Source of the DNA: Brenneria nigrifluens DSM 30175 = ATCC 13028
GTDB taxonomy: Bacteria > Pseudomonadota > Gammaproteobacteria > Enterobacterales > Enterobacteriaceae
Assembly: GCF_005484965.1 (NCBI RefSeq)
Contig: NZ_CP034036.1
Coordinates: forward strand, 310,001-374,000
Length of the DNA stretch: 64,000 bases
Reading direction: 5' to 3'
Shown one piece after another: positions 44,130 to 52,862 of the stretch. Position 1 is the stretch's first letter. Each line of letters starts with the position of its first letter. Below the pieces are notes generated by a model. The model was not told the origin of the DNA and did no database searches. It was given only the letters and a program-made list of their open reading frames with translations. The position numbers and the translations under genes were made by a program.

Positions 44130-44168
44130 GGCGCAATTCCCTTGACGGATTGCGCCGGCACTGTTTTT
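44130..44168 (+). terminator. asd terminator
   Basis: GGCGCAAT (44130-44137) and ATTGCGCC (44149-44156) form a perfect eight-pair stem, followed after a short gap by TTTTTATT from 44163. It lies 12 bases after the asd stop and marks the left edge of the accessory block. Confidence 0.6.
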
Positions 44169-44229
44169 ATTGCGCCGATAATGTTTTTCCTGCCGATTTG
44201 ACCGACCTGTTTTTCCCTTGAGGACGACG

Positions 44230-44640
44230 ATGCAAAGACTGACGATATCAATGGATGATCAACTGGCGCGAGACTTTGATGAACTGATGCGGCGTAAGGG
44301 CTATGTCAATCGTTCCGAAGCGTTCCGCGATATGTTGCGTCGTGAGCTGGGGGAAATGACGCTGGAGACGGATGAAAACGGAGAGTGCGTAGCGGTACTG
44401 AGCTACGTCTACGATCACCACGAGCGCCAGCTTTCCAGCCGGCTGGCCGAAATGCAGCACGACCATCATGATTTAACGGTCTCCACCATGCACACGCATC
44501 TGAGCCATGAAGAGTGTGTGGAAACGGTGATCCTGCGCGGTACTTCCTCACGGGTGGAGCATTTCGCGGAATCGGTAATGGCGCAAACCGGCGTGCGTCA
44601 CGGGAGTTTGAATCTGATCTCATTGTCCGATGTGCCGTAA
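44230..44640 (+). CDS. nikR: Nickel-responsive regulator NikR
   Basis: A 136-residue ribbon-helix-helix repressor. The DNA-binding part is MQRLTISMDDQLARDFDELM with NRSEAFRDMLR following. The C-terminal ACT-like domain has the high-affinity nickel ligands His77, His88, His90 and Cys96 in DHHDLTVSTMHTHLSHEEC, one position off E. coli numbering. With nickel bound it represses nickel uptake genes. An operator-like inverted repeat lies 21 bases downstream, before the nik operon. In E. coli nikR follows nikE; here it precedes the operon. Confidence 0.95.
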   Translation: MQRLTISMDDQLARDFDELMRRKGYVNRSEAFRDMLRRELGEMTLETDENGECVAVLSYVYDHHERQLSSRLAEMQHDHHDLTVSTMHTHLSHEECVETVILRGTSSRVEHFAESVMAQTGVRHGSLNLISLSDVP

Positions 44641-44660
44641 ATTAAGCCCAGATCAAAAAA

Positions 44661-44687
44661 GTATGATTTTTTTTATAAAGTTCATAC
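44661..44687. promoter_or_regulatory. NikR operator-like inverted repeat
   Basis: GTATGA (44661-44666) and TCATAC (44682-44687) are the exact half-sites of the E. coli nikA operator. Here they are 15 bases apart, against 16 in E. coli as I recall it. The arms extend by one base on each side (AGTATGA and TCATACT). It lies 100 bases before the start of the methyltransferase-nikABC operon, so NikR probably represses that operon when nickel is plentiful. Confidence 0.8.
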
Positions 44688-44787
44688 TCCGCCATTCAAC
44701 CAGGCCATCCTATCTGTTATAAGTTGGACATCTTCCGCGCAACGCCGGTGTAGATACCGGCTTGAATAGTTAATAGGACAATCCCGC

Positions 44788-45567
44788 GTGAGCCAACTTC
44801 TTGCCGAAAATGAAAGCCGCGAGCTATTGGATGATGTGCAGTGCTATTGGACGTCCCGCGCCGCCGGCTACGCCCAGTTGAACGCCGCCGAACTGGCCAA
44901 CGCCAAGCGCGCCGCCTGGCTGAAAAAAATCACTGAATATGCCCCGGACAAACCGCGCTTAAAGGTGCTGGATATCGGCACCGGACCGGGCTTCTTCGCC
45001 GTGACGCTGGCGCTGGCCGGGCACCGCGTGACGGCGGTCGATATCACCCAGGCGATGCTGGATCAGGCGCGTGGCAACGCGGCGCATTACGGCGTTGCGG
45101 TGAATTTCGTGCTATCGGACGTGCATGCGCTGCCGTTCGCCGACGACAGCTTCGACCTGATCGTCGCGCGCAATGTGACCTGGAATCTGGACGCCCCGCA
45201 ATACGCATATCGAGAGTGGCGCCGCGTGCTGGCGCCGGGAGGGCGGCTGGTTAACTTTGACGCCAACTGGTATCTGCAACTGTTTGATGAGCAAAGCCGC
45301 CTTGGCTATCTGGCGGACCGGGCCAACGCGCGCCGCCTGGGACTGGACGATCACTACGTCAATACCGATACCGTCGCCATGGAAAACATCGCCCGTCAGC
45401 TGCCGCTCAGCCGGGAACGCCGCCCGCAGTGGGATACGCAGGCGCTGCTGCAATGCGGTTATCACAAGATCATGCTGGATACGCGCGTCGGCGATGAACT
45501 GTGGGATGAGACGGAAAAGGTGAATTACGCCTCGACGCCGATGTTTCTGGTCTGTGCGGAAAAATAG
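44788..45567 (+). CDS. Class I SAM-dependent methyltransferase
   Basis: A 259-residue methyltransferase of the UbiE/type 11 kind. Motif I is VLDIGTGPGFFAVTLA near residues 57-72, then VTAVDITQAMLDQARGNA, and motif post-I/II is DDSFDLIVARNVTWN near 117-131. The start is a GTG at 44788 after AGGA. It is the first gene of the nickel uptake operon, 15 bases before nikA. A substrate cannot be read. It may modify a small nickel ligand, but no chelator synthase is nearby. Confidence 0.8.
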   Translation: MSQLLAENESRELLDDVQCYWTSRAAGYAQLNAAELANAKRAAWLKKITEYAPDKPRLKVLDIGTGPGFFAVTLALAGHRVTAVDITQAMLDQARGNAAHYGVAVNFVLSDVHALPFADDSFDLIVARNVTWNLDAPQYAYREWRRVLAPGGRLVNFDANWYLQLFDEQSRLGYLADRANARRLGLDDHYVNTDTVAMENIARQLPLSRERRPQWDTQALLQCGYHKIMLDTRVGDELWDETEKVNYASTPMFLVCAEK

Positions 45568-45582
45568 TTATCGGGAGCGGCG

Positions 45583-47199
45583 ATGCCGAGTATCAAAACA
45601 GCGTTATCGCAGATGTTTTCCGCCTGTGTCCGGGTCGGGTGCCTGGCGTTGCTCGCGCTGGCGGCATCGGAGGCATCCGCCGCGGTAAGCGTAACACCGG
45701 GTTCCGTTTCCTTAAGCTACGCCAGCACCAAAGATATCCGCGATATCAACCCGCATCTCTACGGCGGCGAGATGGCGGCGCAGAATATGGTGTTCGAGCC
45801 GCTGGTCGTTAACGGCGAACAGGGCGTACGGCCGTGGCTGGCGCAAAGCTGGGAAATATCGCCGGACGGCAAGCAGTACACCTTCCACCTGCGCCAGGGG
45901 GTGAGGTTCAGCGACGGCGAGCCGTTCAATGCGCGGGCGGCGAAACAGAATTTTGAGGCCGTATTGGCGAATTATCAGCGTCACGCCTGGCTTGAGCTGG
46001 TACGGCAGATCGATAAAATCGACGCGGCGGATGATGACACTCTGGTTCTGCATCTGAAAAATCCCTATTACCCCACGCTGGTGGAACTGGGTCTGACCCG
46101 GCCTTTCCGTTTTATCTCCCCGCGCAGTTTTATCGACGGCCAGACCAAAAACGGCGTCCGCTCCTATGCCGGAACCGGACCCTGGCTGCTGGCGGAGCAG
46201 GTAAAAAACCAGTATGCGACCTTTAAGGCCAATCCCCGCTACTGGGGAACGCCGCCCAAACTGCAAAGCGTGACGTGGAAGGTGATCCCCGACCGGCAAA
46301 GTATGCTGCTGGCGTTGGAAAAAGGCGACGTTCAGCTGATCTTCGGCGCGGATGGCGACATGATTGACGGCGATACCTTTATGGCGTTGCAGGCGGCGGG
46401 CAAATTTCATACCGTCATCGGCGAGCCGGCGGCTTCGCGGGCGCTGGTACTGAACAGCAGCCGGGCGATCACATCCGACCGTCAGGTGCGTCTGGCGCTG
46501 CAGTACGCGGTGGATAAGCAGGCGATCGCGCAAGGCGTCATGTCGGGCAGCGAAAGCGTGGCGGATACGCTGCTGGCCCGTAGCGTGCCCTATGCCGATA
46601 TCGCCGATCTGCCGGTCTACCGCTATGACACGGCAAAAGCCGCCGCGCTGCTGGACGAGGCGGGCTGGCGCTTACCCGCAGGCGGGGCGATCCGTGAGAA
46701 ACAAGGCAAGCCGCTGCGGCTGGTGTTCTCTTATAGCACCAACAATGCGGGCGAACAGCAGATCGCCGAAGTGGTGCAAAGCAATTTCCGTCAGATCGGG
46801 GTGGATGTCTCGCTGCTGGGCGAGGAGAAACAGGCGTATCTGGACAGGCAAAAGTCCGGCGATTTTGATCTGCAATACTCCCTGTCCTGGGGAAAACCTT
46901 ACGATCCGCAATCTTATCTCTCCTCGTTTCGTATTCCGGCGCATGCCGACTATCAGGGGCAAAAGGGATTGTCGGACAAGGCCGGGCTGGACGCGCTGAT
47001 CGGCCGGGTATTGATTGAGCCGGACGAGACGCAGCGCCGGGCGCTGTACCGCCGGATACTGCTGCGGCTGGCGCAGGAAGGGGTTTATATCCCGTTGACC
47101 TATTCCCGCGCCAAGGCGGTATTCAGCCCCGGACTGCAAGGCGTGACCTTTAATCCTTCCCAGTATGAGATAGCTTTTGAAAAGATGTACTGGCGCTAG
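45583..47199 (+). CDS. nikA: Nickel ABC transporter substrate-binding protein (NikA type)
   Basis: A 538-residue family 5 periplasmic binding protein with an N-terminal signal ending near ASEASAA (residues 27-33). It shares with E. coli NikA the DINPHLYGGEMAAQNMVFEP region, the NFEAVLANYQRHAWLEL segment and the late SYLSSFRIPAHADYQGQKGL. NikA binds a nickel-histidine-type complex. The start follows GGGAG at 45574-45578. The closely related dipeptide and cyanophore binders cannot be excluded from sequence alone, but NikR linkage favours nickel. Confidence 0.85.
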   Translation: MPSIKTALSQMFSACVRVGCLALLALAASEASAAVSVTPGSVSLSYASTKDIRDINPHLYGGEMAAQNMVFEPLVVNGEQGVRPWLAQSWEISPDGKQYTFHLRQGVRFSDGEPFNARAAKQNFEAVLANYQRHAWLELVRQIDKIDAADDDTLVLHLKNPYYPTLVELGLTRPFRFISPRSFIDGQTKNGVRSYAGTGPWLLAEQVKNQYATFKANPRYWGTPPKLQSVTWKVIPDRQSMLLALEKGDVQLIFGADGDMIDGDTFMALQAAGKFHTVIGEPAASRALVLNSSRAITSDRQVRLALQYAVDKQAIAQGVMSGSESVADTLLARSVPYADIADLPVYRYDTAKAAALLDEAGWRLPAGGAIREKQGKPLRLVFSYSTNNAGEQQIAEVVQSNFRQIGVDVSLLGEEKQAYLDRQKSGDFDLQYSLSWGKPYDPQSYLSSFRIPAHADYQGQKGLSDKAGLDALIGRVLIEPDETQRRALYRRILLRLAQEGVYIPLTYSRAKAVFSPGLQGVTFNPSQYEIAFEKMYWR

Positions 47200-47214
47200 G
47201 TAAGCGGTGAGCTG

Positions 47215-48153
47215 ATGACGCGTTATATTTTACGGCGCCTGTTGATGATGGTGCCGCTGTTGCTGGCGATATCAGGGATGGCGTTCGCACTGATGCAACT
47301 TTCCCCGTCCGATCCCGCCGAAGTCGCGCTGCGGGTGAATATGATCGTGCCCACGGATGACGCCATTGCCGAGATGCGCCGGGAGCTGGGGCTGGATCTG
47401 CCGTTGTGGCGACAGTACCTTTCCTGGCTGCAACGCAGCCTGCATCTGGATTTCGGCACCTCGTTCGTCACCCGCACCGGCGTATGGCAAGAGCTGATGC
47501 GGGCGCTGCCGGTGACGCTATGGCTGGCCGCCGCCGCGCTGGGCATAATTCTGCTCTTTTCGCTGTCGCTGGCCATGCTGTGCGTGGCAACCCGGGATCG
47601 CTGGCCGGATAAGCTGTTGCGGGCGCTGCTGTTTTTGCTTACCGCCATGCCGAACTACTGGATTGGCCTGCTGCTTATCTGGCTGCTGGCGGTCAAGCTG
47701 GATTGGCTGCCCGTCGGCGGCGTTCAGGCGTCCGGCGCGGTGATATTGCCGGCGCTGACGCTGGCGCTGGGCTATATCGGCACCTATGTCCGGCTGCTGC
47801 GCAACAATATGCTGGGGCAGCTTAACCAGCCCTACGTGGGGTACGCCCACGTTCGCGGCCTGACGCCGCGCCGCATCCTGTGGCGGCATGTGTTGATTAA
47901 CGCGCTCTATTCGCCGCTGGTGGCGCTTGGCATGAGCATTCCCAGGCTTATCGCCGGCACGCTGATCATCGAAAACATTTTTTCCTGGCCCGGTCTGGGC
48001 CGGCTGTGCGTGACGGCGATTTTTAACCGCGACTATCCGGTTATTCAGGCCTATGTATTGCTGATGGCGCTGTTGTTCGTGGCGGCGAACTTTCTGATTG
48101 ATTTAGTGCAAATGTGGCTGGATCCCCGCTTGCGGCGCGGCATCGCCGGATGA
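47215..48153 (+). CDS. nikB: Nickel ABC transporter permease NikB
   Basis: A 312-residue permease of the DppB/OppB family with six hydrophobic segments. The EAA loop is YVGYAHVRGLTPRRILWRHV near residues 205-224. The N-terminus MTRYILRRLLMMVPLLLAIS is typical. It forms the channel with NikC. Its TGA overlaps the nikC ATG by four bases. Confidence 0.9.
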   Translation: MTRYILRRLLMMVPLLLAISGMAFALMQLSPSDPAEVALRVNMIVPTDDAIAEMRRELGLDLPLWRQYLSWLQRSLHLDFGTSFVTRTGVWQELMRALPVTLWLAAAALGIILLFSLSLAMLCVATRDRWPDKLLRALLFLLTAMPNYWIGLLLIWLLAVKLDWLPVGGVQASGAVILPALTLALGYIGTYVRLLRNNMLGQLNQPYVGYAHVRGLTPRRILWRHVLINALYSPLVALGMSIPRLIAGTLIIENIFSWPGLGRLCVTAIFNRDYPVIQAYVLLMALLFVAANFLIDLVQMWLDPRLRRGIAG

Positions 48154-48983
48154 ACCGCCGTCTGTGGCTGCGGCTGCGGCAGGATCGGCTGGCGCTGGCC
48201 TGCCTGTGTCTGCTGGCGCTGATCCTGGCGGCGGGGTTGCTGGCCCCCTGGATTGCGCCGCACGATCCGCTGCTGGTTTCCTGGCGCGACAAATACCACG
48301 GCATCAGCCTGCGTTACCCGCTGGGGGCCGACCATCTGGGCCGCTGCGTATTTTCCCGCCTGCTTTACGGCATCCGCACCACGGTGCTGGTCTCGCTGTC
48401 GGCGATGGCGGCGACGCTGGCGATCGGTCTGCTGATTGGCATGCTGGCGGGCTACTTTCGCGGGCGCGTTGATGCGCTCTTGATGCGATTGTGCGATGTG
48501 ATGCTCTCTTTTCCCGGCGAGGTGATGATTTTTGCCCTGGTGGGAATGATGGGGCCGGGGCTGCAGAATATTATCCTGGCGGTGCTGCTGGTGAAATGGG
48601 CCTGGTATGCGCGGATGATCCGCGGCATCGTGCTGCAATACAGCGATCGGCACTACGTCCAGTTCGCCAGAGTTATCGGCGGGCCGGCACGCTATATCAT
48701 CCGGCGGCATCTGCTGCCGGTGACGGCCGCCGAAATAGCGGTACTGGCCACCACCGACAGCGGCGCGGTGATCCTGCTGCTCTCGGCGCTCTCCTTTATC
48801 GGGCTGGGGGTTCAGCCGCCCGCGCCGGAGTGGGGCGCGATGCTGGGCGAAGCGAAAAACCTGATGCTGACGCACCCGGAACAGATGCTGCCGGCGGGAC
48901 TGGCGATTATGCTGGTGGTCGCCGCGTTTAACTATCTGGGGGACTTTTTGCGCGACGTGCTGGATAAGCAGGGACCGGATTGA
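48150..48983 (+). CDS. nikC: Nickel ABC transporter permease NikC
   Basis: A 277-residue DppC/OppC-family permease, the same length as E. coli NikC. The EAA-type loop is YVQFARVIGGPARYIIRRHL near residues 170-189. The start at 48150 is fixed by the ATGA overlap with nikB. In E. coli nikD and nikE (the two ATPases) follow directly. Here the operon stops, and the next gene is an antitoxin on the other strand, so the transporter lacks ATPases in this window. Confidence 0.9.
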   Translation: MNRRLWLRLRQDRLALACLCLLALILAAGLLAPWIAPHDPLLVSWRDKYHGISLRYPLGADHLGRCVFSRLLYGIRTTVLVSLSAMAATLAIGLLIGMLAGYFRGRVDALLMRLCDVMLSFPGEVMIFALVGMMGPGLQNIILAVLLVKWAWYARMIRGIVLQYSDRHYVQFARVIGGPARYIIRRHLLPVTAAEIAVLATTDSGAVILLLSALSFIGLGVQPPAPEWGAMLGEAKNLMLTHPEQMLPAGLAIMLVVAAFNYLGDFLRDVLDKQGPD

Positions 48984-49017
48984 GGTTGAGTCGTCGTTCG
49001 GCTCTCTGCGGTTATGT

Positions 49018-49305
49018 TTACATTGCTTTTAGTACTTTGATGAAATCAGGCTTGTTTTTTAGAATGTTCAGGACTTTTAGCGCTGTGCCTGTCGGTTGGC
49101 GTCGATGTTGCTCCCATGCCTGAACAAGGGAAGGCGAGACGCCTAGCGCTGAAGCAAAATCATCTTGTTTCAACCCTGATAATGTTCGAATTGCTTTCAC
49201 GTCAGGCATTTCATAGCGAGTGATACGTGCTGCGGTTGTTTTGCCCTCGCTGATTGCGACAGCTTCGTTGACAGACGTCATTAAGTCATTGAAGAAATCA
49301 CTCAT
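49018..49305 (-). CDS. HigA/NadS-type antitoxin with helix-turn-helix
   Basis: A 95-residue XRE-type regulator. The helix-turn-helix is LKQDDFASALGVSPSLVQAW near residues 43-62, followed by GTALKVLNILKNKPD. Antitoxins of this kind follow a HigB/RelE-type toxin gene, bind the toxin and repress the pair. The toxin upstream (49319-49530) is broken, so this is an orphan antitoxin, possibly kept as a regulator. The DNA here is AT-rich relative to its surroundings, a sign of transfer. Confidence 0.85.
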   Translation of the reverse strand: MSDFFNDLMTSVNEAVAISEGKTTAARITRYEMPDVKAIRTLSGLKQDDFASALGVSPSLVQAWEQHRRQPTGTALKVLNILKNKPDFIKVLKAM

Positions 49306-49318
49306 AAAGCCCCCTTTT

Positions 49319-49530
49319 TCAAACTTTCAAACGCTCTATTGCTGACTTGAGCACGTTTTTCTCTGCCCCGGTCAACGTGTCTTTCTGCATCCGCCAGTTC
49401 CAACAATGACACTCCCCAACTTCAGGTCGGTAACTAACAATTTTTGAAACTCCGTATACTCATCTTCACTAAGAAGTCTTTCACGTTGTTTGCTGAAAAA
49501 GTCAGTTTCAATGAACTCAACATATCTCAT
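49319..49530 (-). pseudogene. HigB/RelE-type toxin with internal deletion
   Basis: From ATG 49530 the frame reads MRYVEFIETDFFSKQRERLL and goes on to VIVGTGGCRK, the N-terminal half of HigB2-type toxins (normally about 110 residues). It then hits TGA. In the next frame KDTLTGAEKNVLKSAIERLK is readable and ends at 49319-49321, the normal C-terminus. The central catalytic segment, about 25-40 residues, is deleted and the frame shifted, so no toxin can be made. A 13-base gap separates it from the antitoxin gene. Confidence 0.85.
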
Positions 49531-49640
49531 TGCGGCGTCCTTACCCTGTTTATGTGTAAAATTTACTCTTACAGGGGGGGTGTCAATGTATATAGACCGC
49601 TAGCGTGAGACGAAGGGGAAGCAGGAATAGCGGCCAGTTC

Positions 49641-51359
49641 TCAGGCCGCATCGCCGATATGCGCCAATTCCTTGCGCGGTGAAATAAACGGTACGCGCAC
49701 TTCCACCCGGGTAAATCTGTCGGCCTTACAGACCACGGTGAGGCCGAAACGGTTGCCGTAGCGGGCCTTGATGCGCCGGTCCACCAGATTCATCCCCAGA
49801 CCATCTCCGCCGCGAGGCGGTTGATACATGCCGGCGTTGTCTTCCACCGTCAGCTCCAGCGTATTGGCATGCAGACGTCCGCTGATGCGAATATGACCGA
49901 CGTCGATCATCTGCGAAATACCGTGCTTGATGGCGTTTTCGACAATCGGTTGCAGGGAAAAGGCGGGCAGCCGCGCTTCCAGTAGCTCATCCGGCAGGGA
50001 TATATCCACCGTCAGATGATCGGCGAAGCGCGCTTTCTCAATCTCCAGATAGGAATTCACGTGTTCCAGTTCGTCGTTGAGCGAGACCTCATCGTTGCTG
50101 CGCTTGAGGTTTTTACGGAAAAAGGTCGATAGCGATAGCACCAGCTGGCGGGCGTGAGCGGGATCGCGGCGTATTACCGCCGACAGCGTATTCAGCGCGT
50201 TAAACAGGAAATGCGGGTTCACCTGCGCGTGCAATAGCTTGATTTCCGACTGTACCAGCAATTGCTTTTGCCGTTCGAAGCGCCCGGCCAGAATCTGCGC
50301 GGAGAGCAGATGGGCGATCCCTTCCCCCAGCGTACGGTTGATGCTGGAAAACAGCTTGTTTTTGGGCTCATACAGCTTAATGGTGCCGATTACGCGCTGT
50401 TCTTCGCCCCGCAGCGGGATCACCAGCGTCGATCCCAGTTTGCAGCTCGGTGAAATGGAGCAGGTGTAAGGCATTTCATTGCCATCGGCGTAGACCACCT
50501 GATTCTTCTCGATCGCCCGATGGGTGTGGCGCGAGGTGATCGGCGAGTCTACGGTATGGTGATCGTCCCCCAGGCCGATAAACGCCAGCAATTTTTCACG
50601 GTCGGTAATGGCGACGGCCCCAACGCCCAGCTCTTCATACAGAATGCGGGCCACGCGCATACTGTTTTGCTGGTTGAATCCCTGTCGCAGCGCCCCTTCG
50701 GCGCGGGCGGCGATTTGCAGCGCCTTGGCGGAAAAGGCCGACGTGTACTTTTCGAAAATGGCGCGCCGGTCGAGCAGAATACGCATAAACATCGCCGCGC
50801 CGACGGTGTTGGTGATCATCATCGGCAGGGCGATGTCCTGCACCAGCTCCACGGCATCGGCAAAAGGGCGCGCCACCAGCAGAATAATGGCCATTTGCAG
50901 GATTTCCGCCGCCAGCGTGGTCAAGGCCACCACCGAGGGCTGAAACAACAGGTCGATGCGGTTGCGCTGCGTCAGATAGCGGTGCAGCAGCCCGCCCATC
51001 AGGCCTTCCGCAATGGTGGAGAGCATACAGGCCAGCGCCGTCATCCCTCCCATGGAGTAGCGGTGGAGCCCGCCGGTCAGCCCCACCAGAAAACCGACCG
51101 ACGGCCCGCCCAGCATGCCGCCCAGCACCGCGCCGGTGGCGCGGGTATTGGCAATGGAATCATCGATATGCAGGCCGAAATAGGTGCCCATGATGCAGAA
51201 CATGGAGAAAACCAGATAGCACACCAGCTTATGGGGCAGGCGGATGGTGACCTGCATCAGCGGAATAAATAACGGCGTTTTACTTAACAGATAAGCGATA
51301 ACCAGATAAACGCACATCTGTTGCAGTAAAGAGAGGATTAAGTCGACTTGGCTGATCAT
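49641..51359 (-). CDS. btsS: BtsS (YehU)-type sensor histidine kinase
   Basis: A 572-residue LytS-family kinase. The 5TM-LYT sensor covers about residues 1-190 (LLQQMCVYLVIAYLLSKTPL near the start), then a GAF domain, then the His_kinase domain with phospho-acceptor His in AQVNPHFLFNALNT and the N-box QPIVENAIKHG. It closely resembles E. coli BtsS, which senses pyruvate and signals through BtsR to the pyruvate importer BtsT. The start MISQVDLIL is chosen over one 11 codons upstream. BtsR is not adjacent, and the gene downstream is the unrelated toxin remnant. Confidence 0.9.
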   Translation of the reverse strand: MISQVDLILSLLQQMCVYLVIAYLLSKTPLFIPLMQVTIRLPHKLVCYLVFSMFCIMGTYFGLHIDDSIANTRATGAVLGGMLGGPSVGFLVGLTGGLHRYSMGGMTALACMLSTIAEGLMGGLLHRYLTQRNRIDLLFQPSVVALTTLAAEILQMAIILLVARPFADAVELVQDIALPMMITNTVGAAMFMRILLDRRAIFEKYTSAFSAKALQIAARAEGALRQGFNQQNSMRVARILYEELGVGAVAITDREKLLAFIGLGDDHHTVDSPITSRHTHRAIEKNQVVYADGNEMPYTCSISPSCKLGSTLVIPLRGEEQRVIGTIKLYEPKNKLFSSINRTLGEGIAHLLSAQILAGRFERQKQLLVQSEIKLLHAQVNPHFLFNALNTLSAVIRRDPAHARQLVLSLSTFFRKNLKRSNDEVSLNDELEHVNSYLEIEKARFADHLTVDISLPDELLEARLPAFSLQPIVENAIKHGISQMIDVGHIRISGRLHANTLELTVEDNAGMYQPPRGGDGLGMNLVDRRIKARYGNRFGLTVVCKADRFTRVEVRVPFISPRKELAHIGDAA

Positions 51360-51481
51360 AAGAAAATACGCCTTGCTGCCCAAGCGCAGCATTGTAGCGC
51401 GTTATCCGCAACAGGAATACCGATCGCGCTCTGTGAGAAATAAACCGACGCCGCCAATCGGTTCCCGTTGCTAAACGTTCT

Positions 51482-52114
51482 TTATGATTGGCTGTTTTTT
51501 ACCGTCAGCATGCCTTCCGTTTCAAGGAAACGGATGATGGCTTGCAGTCCGTCGCCGGTCTTCAGATTGGTGAACGTCCAGGGGCGCTGCGGACGCATGC
51601 GATTGGTGTCGCGCTCCATCACCTCCAGCGACGCGCCGACGTAGGGCGCCAGATCGGTTTTGTTGATCACCAGAAAATCCGAGCGGGTGATGCCCGGTCC
51701 GCCCTTGCGCGGGATTTTCTCGCCTTCGGCCACGTCGATGACGTAAATGGTCAGATCGGCCAGCTCCGGGCTGAAGGTGGCGCTCAGGTTATCGCCGCCG
51801 CTTTCCACGAACACTATGTCCAGATCGCCGAAGCGGCGCGCCAGATCTTCGACGGCCGCCAGATTCATGGAGGCGTCCTCACGGATGGCGGTATGCGGGC
51901 AGCCGCCGGTTTCCACGCCGATGATGCGTTCCGGCGCCAGCGCGCCGGCTTCGGTCAGAATGCGCTGGTCTTCTTTGGTGTAGATATCGTTGGTCACCAC
52001 CGCGAGCTGCCAGGCGTCGCGCATGGCCTTGCACAGCGCTTCCAGCAGCGCGGTTTTCCCCGACCCGACCGGGCCGCCGACGCCGACGCGCAGCGGTTGT
52101 TTGTAATCCGTCAT
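51482..52114 (-). CDS. ureG: Urease accessory GTPase UreG
   Basis: A 210-residue SIMIBI GTPase that drives nickel delivery into apo-urease. The P-loop is GGPVGSGKTAL (residues 13-23), the metal-binding CPH motif is in GVETGGCPHTAIREDAS, followed by a G3-like ESGGDN and NKTDLAPYVG (guanine specificity). It starts eight bases after ureF and ends the urease operon. In known systems it acts with UreF and UreD on the urease and gets nickel from UreE. Confidence 0.98.
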   Translation of the reverse strand: MTDYKQPLRVGVGGPVGSGKTALLEALCKAMRDAWQLAVVTNDIYTKEDQRILTEAGALAPERIIGVETGGCPHTAIREDASMNLAAVEDLARRFGDLDIVFVESGGDNLSATFSPELADLTIYVIDVAEGEKIPRKGGPGITRSDFLVINKTDLAPYVGASLEVMERDTNRMRPQRPWTFTNLKTGDGLQAIIRFLETEGMLTVKNSQS

Positions 52115-52122
52115 AGTGCCTC

Positions 52123-52815
52123 TCAGGAACGAAAAAGTCTGGTGTACTGTGTTTCATGGCGGGCGGAGGCGATCGCCGCCAGCGGCAGCCCCGCGCCCAT
52201 ATCGTCATCTTGCAGCGCCAGCGCGGCCGGCAGCAGCGCCGTCAGCTGTTCGCCCAGCTCCAGCAGCAGGTTCTGCGCGGCCTGCTGGCCGAACGGCACC
52301 AGCTTCACGCCGGCCATGACCGCGCCTTCCAGCCAGCCGTAGCCGTAGGCCAGTGCCAGCTCCGGCAGCGGGAGCGACCAGCGCGGCCCTAGCCAGGCCA
52401 TGCCGCACAGCTGGCTGCTCGCCAGCGTATCACGCCACTCGGCGTCGAGTTCCTGCGCGAATCCCCAACCGGCGAGAATGCGCATAAACGCCTGGCCGCG
52501 CTGGCGCTCCTCCGCCCGCAGTTCGCTGGTTTCGCGTCCGGCCAGCAGCAGGTCGCGCCACTGGCGCAGCGCGGATGCGTCGTGCCGTTCGCAGGCATGG
52601 TACAGGCGCTGTAATAACGGCCAGTCGAAGCGCGCCAGCGTGTGGGTCATTTGCTGGCGCTGCCAGCGGCGAAAGCTCTCTTCATCATGCACCCAGCCCG
52701 CTTCCACCGCCCACTCCAGCCCTTGCGAATAGGTGAACCCGCCGACCGGCAGGGTGGCGCTGGCCAGTTGCAGCAGGCGCGGCAGACGTAAGGAGGCGTG
52801 CATCATGCTTCCCAT
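52123..52815 (-). CDS. ureF: Urease accessory protein UreF
   Basis: A 230-residue all-helical protein that bridges UreD and UreG during urease activation. Conserved marks are the LQLASATLPVGGFTYSQGLE segment near residues 16-35 and the C-terminal Tyr-Arg-rich tail. ATGs at 52815, 52806 and 52803 are all possible, with no decisive ribosome-binding site. It lies between ureE and ureG. Confidence 0.96.
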   Translation of the reverse strand: MGSMMHASLRLPRLLQLASATLPVGGFTYSQGLEWAVEAGWVHDEESFRRWQRQQMTHTLARFDWPLLQRLYHACERHDASALRQWRDLLLAGRETSELRAEERQRGQAFMRILAGWGFAQELDAEWRDTLASSQLCGMAWLGPRWSLPLPELALAYGYGWLEGAVMAGVKLVPFGQQAAQNLLLELGEQLTALLPAALALQDDDMGAGLPLAAIASARHETQYTRLFRS

Positions 52816-52862
52816 GTCGCGAATAACGCGCTTTTCTTTATGCCTTTCATGCGCGCCGGCCG

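Noticed and set aside
44788..48983. A metallophore (staphylopine/yersinopine-like) locus
   Set aside because: There is a methyltransferase next to a nickel-type importer, but no nicotianamine-synthase-like gene, no opine dehydrogenase and no exporter.
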